DNA from: CAYGTK01 sp964352775
GTDB lineage: Bacteria; Bacteroidota; Bacteroidia; Chitinophagales; CAIOSU01
DNA length: 16,816 nucleotides
Direction of reading: 5' to 3'
Assembly: GCA_964352775.1 (NCBI GenBank)
Contig: CAYGTK010000078.1
Coordinates: 1-16,816 of the forward strand
The notes under the pieces are model-generated. The model ran no database searches. It was not told the origin of the DNA and worked only from the letters and a program-made list of their open reading frames with translations. Each line of letters begins with the position of its first letter. The stretch's first letter is position 1. Both the position numbers and the translations under genes were made by a program. Of the stretch, positions 1 to 5,387 are shown one piece after another.

Positions 1-65
1 TACCAGTCCGGAGACTGGTAGGTCGGTTAATCACCAGTCGCAGACTGGCGATAGCGGGGGCTACC
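1..65. repeat. Tandem REP-like hairpin pair
   Basis: Two short palindromes lie side by side. The first has perfect 7-bp arms TACCAGT (1-7) and ACTGGTA (14-20). The second has 6-bp arms CCAGTC (34-39) and GACTGG (43-48) around GCA. They are joined by GGTCGGTTAAT and followed by the tail ATAGCGGGGGCTACC. The inverted form of the second hairpin with its ATAG tail recurs at 1688 (CTATCGCCAG...CTGGTGAT) and, degenerate, at 2101, so this is a dispersed family. The shape (short imperfect palindrome plus conserved flank, in pairs) resembles REP/REPIN elements mobilised by RAYT transposases. That assignment is inference, since no transposase is visible here. Confidence 0.7.
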
Positions 66-96
66 AAAAAAGAACATTTCACTTGGGTTAGATAGA

Positions 97-480
97 TTGG
101 AAGGTAAACCTGGCCTGAATTTGGATGAATTTTCCGAATTAACCGGAGCTCCAAGAGATAAAGGGTGGGTAGGTGCTGGCATTGTACCAGAAATGGATTA
201 CAAGATATTTGATAATAAATTTATGACAGCTGTGATAGAGGTGTATGCCTCAGGAGGTAGAATTTTCTTTAATTTAGACGGTATAGATTTAAGACGGGTG
301 CTTAAGGCGAAAGGACGCTCACATTGGGATTTTGATGATGTTTCTGTAACTGACTGGGAACTTAACCAAATAATTGATAACCAAAACCTTCTAGACGCTA
401 CAGATTTCTATCGAAATGGTAAGAAGATTCAAACGCAAGACCTGCTAGATGAGTTGGGCTCTTTACAAACAAATCAATAA
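97..480 (+). CDS. Orphan C-terminal toxin-like domain (Rhs/polymorphic-toxin type), probably 5'-truncated
   Basis: The reading frame is open from 55, directly out of the repeat at 1-65, but has no ATG until residue 33. TTG at 97 is the only plausible upstream start, and no ribosome binding site is seen. The frame before the TTG reads KKNISLGLDRL, which resembles the segment preceding toxin domains at the ends of Bacteroidota Rhs proteins. Later blocks FNLDGIDL (58-65), VTDWELNQI (84-92) and FYRNGKK (104-110) match my memory of the same C-terminal module. No signal peptide or membrane segment is present. The stop is 2 bp before the next ATG, the spacing typical of a toxin/immunity pair. I infer a displaced Rhs toxin tip that lost its delivery portion. 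The activity is unknown and no catalytic residues are assigned. It could also be a free-standing small protein. Confidence 0.5.
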   Translation: MEGKPGLNLDEFSELTGAPRDKGWVGAGIVPEMDYKIFDNKFMTAVIEVYASGGRIFFNLDGIDLRRVLKAKGRSHWDFDDVSVTDWELNQIIDNQNLLDATDFYRNGKKIQTQDLLDELGSLQTNQ

Positions 481-482
481 AC

Positions 483-836
483 ATGAGTAAGTATGTATTG
501 AAAAAGTTGATTAATGGAGTTGGGTACTACACCAGTATAGAGTTGGACGTAAAGCGAAAAAACAATTCTAAATTAGAAGTTCGGTTTTTAGACCGAGAAA
601 TGATGCAAAAATGGAAACCAACTGTAGAATCAGCCTGTTGGTATGTTTTTGAGCATTATAGATCAACTGACTTTCCTGGTTTAGTGGTTTCAATCACATA
701 CCTTCAAACTCGAGATGTTGATAGTAGTGTTATGACTGTATATTTCTCAGTAGTCAAGGCCCTATTGTTAGAGTTAAAAGAAGTAAGACTTACAACCGAA
801 CTAGATGAGAGGGGTATGTTCTTGTTACCTAAGTAA
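483..836 (+). CDS. Hypothetical protein, possible immunity partner of the preceding toxin-like domain
   Basis: This 117-residue soluble protein starts at an ATG only 2 bp after the upstream stop, so the two are almost certainly co-transcribed and perhaps translationally coupled. It has no signal peptide or transmembrane segment. The sequence mixes charged and aromatic residues (ACWYVFEHYR near 51-60, then a predicted strand-rich middle and a helix around 89-98). I do not recognise the family. Immunity genes normally follow Rhs C-terminal toxins immediately, so position is the only argument for an immunity role. A REP-like hairpin begins 16 bp after the stop, closing the two-gene cassette. Confidence 0.65.
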   Translation: MSKYVLKKLINGVGYYTSIELDVKRKNNSKLEVRFLDREMMQKWKPTVESACWYVFEHYRSTDFPGLVVSITYLQTRDVDSSVMTVYFSVVKALLLELKEVRLTTELDERGMFLLPK

Positions 837-851
837 TCCTATAAAACATTT

Positions 852-1025
852 CCCCGCTAGCACGCGTTTACAACGCGTACCAGCGGGAAGCAGAAATAGT
901 TACTAGTGCCGAGCACTATTGGTACAGCCCAGCAAAAAACTACGTGGGCGATTTGGGACTGATAAAGGTTAATTTGTTGTAGTGTATCGAAGTTGCATGC
1001 GTTGAAAACGCGCGCTAGCGGGGGC
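852..1025. repeat. Inverted pair of GCTAGC/ACGCGTT hairpin elements (REPIN-like)
   Basis: The left element (852-887) folds into a long hairpin: outer arms CCCGCT (853-858) and AGCGGG (882-887), inner arms ACGCGTT (862-868) and AACGCGT (872-878), loop TAC. The right element (995-1025) is its inverted copy, with GCGTT (999-1003), AACGC (1007-1011), then CGCTAGCGGGGG. Between them is another hairpin, TAGTGC (904-909) and GCACTA (913-918). A third copy lies at 1629-1660. Two related palindromes in inverted orientation around a short spacer is the REPIN arrangement. Reading frames across this segment are artefacts of the palindromes. Confidence 0.65.
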
Positions 1026-1043
1026 ATGACGACATTACTTTTT

Positions 1044-1598
1044 TTATAAAACATACGTTAACATAAAAGGATCGAAAATTAGTTGGACATTGGGATCAAT
1101 ACCATCAACAATAATCTTGCTATCTAAAAATGTACTTCCAACGAATAAATCCCATTTTCCTATGGCCACCCCCTTTTTCATTTCTCCTGTTGATGCTTTC
1201 TTTCCATTATCCCAATATGTAATTAGCATACCATCTCCATTACTGAATGTGCCATAGTTAAGTTCTTTACCTGACTTATTATAATACTCAATCACATTCC
1301 ATATTTTACCCTTCCTGTATTCGAGCTTTAACTTTAATTGCCCATTTCTATAATATGCTATCTGCTCCCCATCCAGCCTGTTATAATTAAAATGCAATAC
1401 ATGAGTTTTCCCATAGTGTTCATAGGTTGTTGAATAACCATGCTTAATACCTAATGGCCAAATAACTTCGGACTCTAAGTACATAAAATTACCATCCCAT
1501 AGCTCTCTATTTACTGGGTTTATCACAATAAGTAATATAAAAATTATAAATAGTATTATAATTTTGCTACTCGCTCTCAGTTGGGTTTGAATTTTCAT
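1044..1598 (-). CDS. Membrane-anchored MORN-repeat (YwqK-type) protein
   Basis: This 184-residue protein has one N-terminal hydrophobic segment (about residues 12-27) preceded by basic residues, so it is probably a membrane anchor with the rest outside the cytoplasm. The body carries variant MORN (MORN_2) units: GEQIAYYRNGQLKLKLEY (77-94), a diverged unit with VIEYYNKSGKEL (102-113), and MLITYWDNGKKASTGEMKKG (124-143), followed by GKWDLF (147-152). These G-x-x-x-x-Y-x-x-G/NG-(K/Q) hairpins are typical of proteins annotated as antitoxin component YwqK, although most Bacteroidota members have no proven antitoxin role. A possible -7 box, TATCTTTA (minus strand, 1620-1627), lies about 20 bp upstream of the ATG. 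The gene is bracketed by REP-like repeats next to a toxin-like cassette, so an immunity or accessory role is possible but unproven. Confidence 0.7.
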   Translation of the reverse strand: MKIQTQLRASSKIIILFIIFILLIVINPVNRELWDGNFMYLESEVIWPLGIKHGYSTTYEHYGKTHVLHFNYNRLDGEQIAYYRNGQLKLKLEYRKGKIWNVIEYYNKSGKELNYGTFSNGDGMLITYWDNGKKASTGEMKKGVAIGKWDLFVGSTFLDSKIIVDGIDPNVQLIFDPFMLTYVL

Positions 1599-1628
1599 TA
1601 TTCATTGTTTGTCTTCTGTTAAAGATAC

Positions 1629-1715
1629 CCAGCTAGCGCGCGTTTGCAACGCGTGTTTCCAATCAAAAGTACTAAAAACGCCCCCAACTATCGCCAGCGT
1701 CTTGCTGGTGATAAT
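1629..1715. repeat. REP-like elements of both families, adjacent
   Basis: The first part (1629-1660) is a copy of the GCTAGC type: CGCGTT (1639-1644), loop TGC, AACGCG (1648-1653). About 25 bp on, CTATCGCCAGC (1688-1698) with CTGGTGAT (1704-1711) is the inverse of the hairpin at 28-60 (shared ATCGCCAG and CTGGTGAT). Both families side by side, between the MORN gene and an mpl remnant, suggest a hotspot of small insertions. Confidence 0.6.
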
Positions 1716-1718
1716 CCA

Positions 1719-1775
1719 TTATTTCTCCAAAACCACCTTAACCAAACCATCCACATCCATCCCCACAAAATTGCC
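1719..1775 (-). pseudogene. Duplicated remnant of the mpl 3' end
   Basis: Read on the minus strand, this stretch encodes GNFVGMDVDGLVKVVLEK followed by TAA. The intact mpl gene encodes GNFGGIDVDGLVKVILGK at the corresponding place (2137-2187). By eye about 47 of 54 bases match. Upstream of the GNF codons the similarity stops abruptly, so this is a broken-off 3' tip lying about 400 bp downstream of mpl in the same orientation. The similarity continues less perfectly into the adjoining repeat at 1688. The remnant ends with Lys-stop, whereas the present mpl has ten further codons. Confidence 0.75.
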
Positions 1776-2075
1776 ATGCAGTGGATAGTGCGCCCAAATC
1801 CACTTTATTATTGCGTTTCGCAAAAATGAACCTATATTAAGGCTATATGTTACCTCGTTTTTTACACCAGTTTAAAACCAATGCATAACTAGCCAAAAAG
1901 CAGCAAAAAGGTACCCCAAGCGTACCAAAACAAGCCAAAACCCATCCATAACTATTTAGAGTAATATCACAGACCTACCGCCAACAGGAGCTTAGGGCAA
2001 ATGCACACAAAGTTAAGATATCTTATATAGGCTGTAGTGCTTGCTGGGCGGGGGATACAAAACGCAGTCAAGGTG
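1776..2075. other. Intergenic stretch without recognisable gene
   Basis: No coding frame with plausible composition is visible. The stretch contains a weak direct repeat, AACCAATGCATAACTA (about 1875) and AACCCATCCATAACTA (about 1940), about 65 bp apart, plus runs rich in CCAAAA. It separates the mpl remnant from the partial third copy of the mpl tip. Confidence 0.5.
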
Positions 2076-2100
2076 CCAAAACCCCTTAACCAAACCCCAT
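2076..2100 (-). repeat. Third, very short copy of the mpl 3' tip
   Basis: The plus-strand sequence CCAAAACCCCTTAACCAAAC, continuing to 2100, parallels CCAAAACCACCTTAACCAAA at 1728 and the corresponding part of mpl at about 2138 (CCAAAATCACCTTAACCAAA). It directly abuts the mpl stop codon at 2101. About 25 bp is too short to exclude chance on its own, but its place beside two better copies supports a tandem-duplication history. Confidence 0.4.
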
Positions 2101-2133
2101 CTATCGCCCCGAATTATAAGGGTGATTACTCAC
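2101..2133. repeat. Degenerate REP-like element overlapping the mpl stop
   Basis: CTATCGCC (2101-2108), an AT-rich centre and GGTGATTA (2121-2128) match the conserved ends of the repeat at 1688 (CTATCGCC...GGTGATAA) and the inverse of 28-53 (TTAATCACC...GGCGATAG). The internal palindrome has decayed. The element encodes the last codons and the TAG of mpl. Confidence 0.5.
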
Positions 2134-3489
2134 CTTCCCCAAAATCACCTTAACCAAACCATCTACATCTATCCCCCCAAAATTACCCGAACTCATCAAT
2201 AATAGATTGATATGATGAAAATCGACCGAACGAAGGAAAGCTTCTAGCTCGTCTTTATCTGTAAACACCTGCACCTTATCATTATTGAAGGCTTTTCGTA
2301 CCTCTTCAGGATCCAAGTCATCTAATCGCTTGATGGCTAATGCATGGTGGTCGAAATAGACTACTGGTATATCAGCCATGTCCATGCAGCCATCATATTG
2401 TTCTAAAAAACTTTTGTTTAAGCTACTGTAGGTATGTAATTCCATTACTGCTACTAGCCGCCTGTCAGTATATTGGCTCTTAAAGGCATTAATGGTGGCC
2501 TTCAATTTAGAAGGGGAGTGGGCGAAATCTTTATAAATAACCGTGCTACTATTCTCTCCCAGTTTTTCTAATCTACGAGCCGCTCCAGCGAAAGTACTGA
2601 TGGCGGTGTAGAAATCCTTTGCAGGTATATCCAACTGCGCACATACATTTCGCGCAGCTTCTAAGTTCTGAAGGTTGTGCGCCCCGAAAACTTGTAAGGC
2701 TACTTTTCCTGCTTCCGTTTCTAAGTAAGTGGTGTTATCTACTATTTCATGAGCAGGGGTGTCATAAGTATGTAGTTGTAAATGGGCAGGGGCATTTTCA
2801 CCTATTTGCTGTAGCTCCTCATCACCATTGTAGTAGATAAGGTGACCGCCCTGCTCAATAGTATCTACAAAATGACGGAACTGCTCAACGTAGTTATCAA
2901 AAGTGGGGAATACATTGATGTGATCCCACGCTATACCGCTAAGCACAGCCACATGTGGTTGATACAAGTGAAATTTAGGCCGTCTATCTAAAGCAGAAGA
3001 AAGATATTCGTCACCTTCTAGTATAATGATGGGTGCATCGCTGAATTGCACCATTAACTCGAAGCCATCTAGCTTGGCACCTACCAAATAGTCGAAGGGT
3101 TTGTCATAATAACGTAAAACATGCATTATCATGGCGGTAATGCTGGTTTTACCATGGCTGCCACCTATTACTATGCGTTTTTTGTCTTTCGAACGCTCAT
3201 ATACATACTCGGGAAAGCTATATACTTTCAGGCCAAGCTCTTTTGCGCGAAGTAGTTCGGGGTTGTCAGCTTTGGCATGCATACCAAGTACTACAGCATC
3301 AATACCTGCATGTATCTTCTCTGGAAACCAGCCCATTTCGTCGGGCAGCAGACCGCCTTTGGCTAAGTTTGTTAGGGCGGGATCGAAAATTTCATCGTCC
3401 GATCCTGTAACTTTATCACCTTCAGCACGTAATGCTAAAGCAAGATTGTGCATAACTGCTCCACCGATGGCTATAAAATGTGTGGTCAT
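2101..3489 (-). CDS. mpl: UDP-N-acetylmuramate:L-alanyl-gamma-D-glutamyl-meso-diaminopimelate ligase
   Basis: This is a cytoplasmic Mur-ligase family enzyme of 462 residues, close to the usual Mpl length. Mpl joins recycled murein tripeptide to UDP-MurNAc using ATP, feeding peptidoglycan recycling. The N-terminal domain begins HFIAIGGAVMHNLALALR (Rossmann-like, UDP-sugar binding). The ATP P-loop is GGSHGKTS (109-116), followed by EGDEY (158-162), GAHNLQN (269-275) and HSPSK (324-328) in the ligase domains, and SSGNFGG near the end. The ATG at 3489 is chosen over the ATG at 3552 because conserved sequence starts at TTHFIAIGG and the extra 21 residues have no family character. The final ten residues VSNHPYNSGR and the stop come from a REP-like repeat (2101-2133), so the C-terminus looks recently altered. 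MurC is the main alternative, but the HGKTS P-loop with the HSPSK and SSGNFGG blocks favours Mpl. Confidence 0.88.
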   Translation of the reverse strand: MTTHFIAIGGAVMHNLALALRAEGDKVTGSDDEIFDPALTNLAKGGLLPDEMGWFPEKIHAGIDAVVLGMHAKADNPELLRAKELGLKVYSFPEYVYERSKDKKRIVIGGSHGKTSITAMIMHVLRYYDKPFDYLVGAKLDGFELMVQFSDAPIIILEGDEYLSSALDRRPKFHLYQPHVAVLSGIAWDHINVFPTFDNYVEQFRHFVDTIEQGGHLIYYNGDEELQQIGENAPAHLQLHTYDTPAHEIVDNTTYLETEAGKVALQVFGAHNLQNLEAARNVCAQLDIPAKDFYTAISTFAGAARRLEKLGENSSTVIYKDFAHSPSKLKATINAFKSQYTDRRLVAVMELHTYSSLNKSFLEQYDGCMDMADIPVVYFDHHALAIKRLDDLDPEEVRKAFNNDKVQVFTDKDELEAFLRSVDFHHINLLLMSSGNFGGIDVDGLVKVILGKVSNHPYNSGR

Positions 3490-3504
3490 ATTAAGCGGAT
3501 GTGT

Positions 3505-3512
3505 TAGATTTG
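3505..3512 (+). promoter_or_regulatory. Possible Bacteroidota -7 promoter box
   Basis: TAGATTTG fits the Bacteroidota -7 consensus TAnnTTTG exactly and lies about 58 bp upstream of the lipoprotein ATG in the divergent mpl/lipoprotein gap. No TTTG-like -33 box is visible at the right distance, so the call is tentative. Confidence 0.3.
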
Positions 3513-3569
3513 CACGAAATTGGTATTTTAATACGTTATAACACCATAACACAGAAAAAAGAAACCCAC

Positions 3570-3728
3570 ATGCGTACTTTTAGAAAGATCTTATCGTCTC
3601 GTTTTGCAGTAGTAGCCATTATGGGCGTATTTGCCATGGGCAGTTTTACTTCTTGCCAACGCGAAGGATGTCCAGGTCAGATCACTGACGCAGCACCAGT
3701 AGAGGTAGTTGTAGAGCAGGGTTGCTAA
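3570..3728 (+). CDS. Small Cys-containing putative lipoprotein
   Basis: This 52-residue product starts at the ATG at 3570. A longer frame from 3501 begins inside the intergenic promoter region and adds 23 residues without character. Basic residues (RTFRK) and a hydrophobic core (FAVVAIMGVFAMG, 12-24) end at SFTSC, a plausible type II signal peptidase site with the lipidated Cys at 29. The mature part is only 24 residues, with Cys at 29, 34 and 52 and an REGCPG block. It is probably exported and lipid-anchored. I know no function for it, though short REGCP-type lipoproteins seem familiar from Bacteroidota. It is divergent from mpl across 80 bp. Confidence 0.65.
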   Translation: MRTFRKILSSRFAVVAIMGVFAMGSFTSCQREGCPGQITDAAPVEVVVEQGC

Positions 3729-3767
3729 TTCAGCAACAAGTTCATCTTTACATACTGAATAGACATT

Positions 3768-3784
3768 CACCAATCTCATTGGTG
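3768..3784. terminator. Perfect hairpin downstream of the lipoprotein gene
   Basis: Arms CACCAAT (3768-3774) and ATTGGTG (3778-3784) enclose CTC, 40 bp after the lipoprotein stop. No immediate T-run follows on the plus strand, so it may be a processing or stability hairpin rather than an intrinsic terminator. Confidence 0.35.
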
Positions 3785-3825
3785 TGTGCTTCTGTGAGTC
3801 TATATCAATAGCTTTTTAGTTTACT

Positions 3826-3866
3826 AATAAGAAAACTGCATGCAGAGAGTGTATCTCCACATGCAG
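3826..3866 (-). terminator. Intrinsic terminator candidate of rtcB
   Basis: Arms CTGCATG (3836-3842) and CATGCAG (3860-3866), an internal CA/CA loop, inner arms GAGA and TCTC, and loop GTGTA form a long hairpin. Read on the minus strand it is followed by TTTTCTTATT. It lies 50 bp past the rtcB stop, so its orientation and distance suit rtcB termination. Confidence 0.6.
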
Positions 3867-3915
3867 CTCTGGCTACCCAATTCAAAAAGCGCCTGTCCTT
3901 GAACTGATGACATTG

Positions 3916-5301
3916 TCATCTTCTATTCCTTTTTCTTTTCCACGGGGCATCTTTTTGCCAGTCGCCCGCCATTATGGAACCGTATGGCATCACCTCATCT
4001 TTCACTTCACCTAATCCGAACTCGTCCATTTGTGTACGAACGGTGCTAGCACTTTTGTAAGCAGAAGGCAATTCAGAAATATCTATCTGGTTAGAATAGA
4101 AGCGTGCATCTATCCCTTTCGTTTCTTCCATAAATACTTCCTCAATGGTCAAGTGCTCTTTCGATCGCTTGTGCTTCGTTCGGCTCATGTTCCTACCCGC
4201 TCCATGAGGGGCAAAACCTAGGTTTCGTTCCGAGGTTTCACCATCCACTATTAAAATGGGCTCGGCCATGTTAAGTGGTATTAAGCGAAGCGTGTTCTCT
4301 TCTGGCAAAAAGCTCTTGTCCAATGGCGTAGCACCTTTTGCGTGATAGAACACATCATCATCTTGAAACACGAAATTGTGCTCGTTCCAAAATCTATTCT
4401 CCACTTTAAAGCCTGCAAGTTCTGCTGCTGCATCATGAATAACGGTATGGTTCTGTTTGGTCCATTCTCTTATTATCTGTAAGGCCTTCCAGTACTCTTC
4501 TCCGTCTTCGGTATCAAAAGGTATCCAAGCATTTTGCTTCAGGGTATCTGGAGATAATTTTTTACGGTAACGCTCAGCCACTTTCATGGCTTTGGTATAC
4601 AATCGTGCACCCACACCTCTAGAACCGTGATGCGTTATCATCATGGTATTACCCGTTTTTTTCGACTGACCTACGAATAAGAAGTGGTTACCATCGCCCT
4701 GCGTACCTAAGTGCGAACGAGCAATTTGGACCATTTGGCCATCTTTCAGCCATTCATTATTGGCAAATGCATCTAGCAAGTGGCTAGGGAAACGGTATTG
4801 CGTATTACGGTCTCTACCCCCTGGGCCGAAGTGCGTTGACTTATGTGCAGCATCTAGTACCGCTTTAGGGTCTACTTGACCAAGGTCGGTCAACATTACC
4901 GAACAGCAGATGTCTGCACTATGCATGCCTGGGTGTATGGCATTTTTGGTTGCCACCACACCACCTACTGGTATAGTTCCATTCGGCCCCGCTGGGCAAG
5001 CATCGGGCATTATGGCACCATTTACCACAGTAGGGGTTTTCATCACGGCATCCATGGTCTTCATTACCGAGCCCAGGTTCTCTTCCTCTAGTTCATTTTC
5101 GGCTCTCAGGTTAAGTGAATAACCCAAAGCTTCGCGGTGAAGCGCTAATACAGGCTCTGCTTTAAATTGCTCCAGATATACCTTCTTCGCTTCACCGCTC
5201 AATTCCTTTTCGTTAATATGTTGAAGGGCATCTTTGAACCATGCATCTGGTTCGTAGCCCAATTTGATAATGTCGTTTCCTGTTATTGTCTTGTTTTCCA
5301 T
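3916..5301 (-). CDS. rtcB: RtcB-family RNA ligase
   Basis: RtcB is a Mn2+/GTP-dependent ligase joining 2',3'-cyclic phosphate (or 3'-phosphate) RNA ends to 5'-OH ends in RNA repair or splicing. The expected residues are visible in this 461-residue protein: metal-binding D130 and C133 in SADICC, N205/H206 in GDGNHF, H224 in HHGSRG, H308 in EHNFVF, HAKGAT at 320-325 (usual HRKGAT), H366 in PHGAGR (the histidine normally guanylylated), and K416 in SAYKS. Several blocks differ from E. coli-type RtcB (LGTQGDGNHF instead of LGTLGGGNHF; GMHSADICCSV instead of a GxGxDIxCG form), so it belongs to a divergent bacterial subgroup. The C-terminus is very basic (KRKRNRR). It is transcribed away from a WYL-domain regulator across 86 bp. 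Confidence 0.93.
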   Translation of the reverse strand: MENKTITGNDIIKLGYEPDAWFKDALQHINEKELSGEAKKVYLEQFKAEPVLALHREALGYSLNLRAENELEEENLGSVMKTMDAVMKTPTVVNGAIMPDACPAGPNGTIPVGGVVATKNAIHPGMHSADICCSVMLTDLGQVDPKAVLDAAHKSTHFGPGGRDRNTQYRFPSHLLDAFANNEWLKDGQMVQIARSHLGTQGDGNHFLFVGQSKKTGNTMMITHHGSRGVGARLYTKAMKVAERYRKKLSPDTLKQNAWIPFDTEDGEEYWKALQIIREWTKQNHTVIHDAAAELAGFKVENRFWNEHNFVFQDDDVFYHAKGATPLDKSFLPEENTLRLIPLNMAEPILIVDGETSERNLGFAPHGAGRNMSRTKHKRSKEHLTIEEVFMEETKGIDARFYSNQIDISELPSAYKSASTVRTQMDEFGLGEVKDEVMPYGSIMAGDWQKDAPWKRKRNRR

Positions 5302-5338
5302 CGTCTTTTCATTAAGTACGATACAAACATCTTTAGCA

Positions 5339-5361
5339 ACTGCGCAATTATTTTGCGTAGT
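5339..5361. promoter_or_regulatory. Inverted repeat, candidate WYL operator
   Basis: Left arm ACTGCGCAA (5339-5347), spacer TTATT, right arm TTGCGTAGT (5353-5361): eight of nine positions pair. It is the only marked palindrome in the 86-bp gap between divergent rtcB and the WYL gene, 38 bp from the rtcB ATG and 27 bp from the WYL ATG, well placed to affect both promoters. Binding by the WYL protein is inference. Confidence 0.55.
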
Positions 5362-5387
5362 AGAAATTAATTTTCATTTTTATTGAC

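Noticed and set aside
857..1054. Minus-strand frame of 65 residues
   Set aside because: It lies almost wholly in the inverted hairpin pair; its ends encode near-identical peptides because of the palindromes, not because of coding function.
1644..1829. Plus-strand frame of 61 residues
   Set aside because: It starts in a repeat and runs antisense across the mpl remnant; composition is not protein-like.
1776..2100. Integrative element with mpl 3' ends as attachment sites
   Set aside because: The DNA between the direct copies is only about 300 bp and holds no integrase or cargo, so a classic island is not supported.
3490..3552. Longer N-terminus for Mpl from the ATG at 3552
   Set aside because: The added 21 residues lack family character and overlap the divergent promoter region; conserved sequence begins after the ATG at 3489.
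3501..3569. Longer start for the small lipoprotein
   Set aside because: It would bury the signal peptide behind 23 hydrophilic residues; the ATG at 3570 gives a normal lipoprotein signal.
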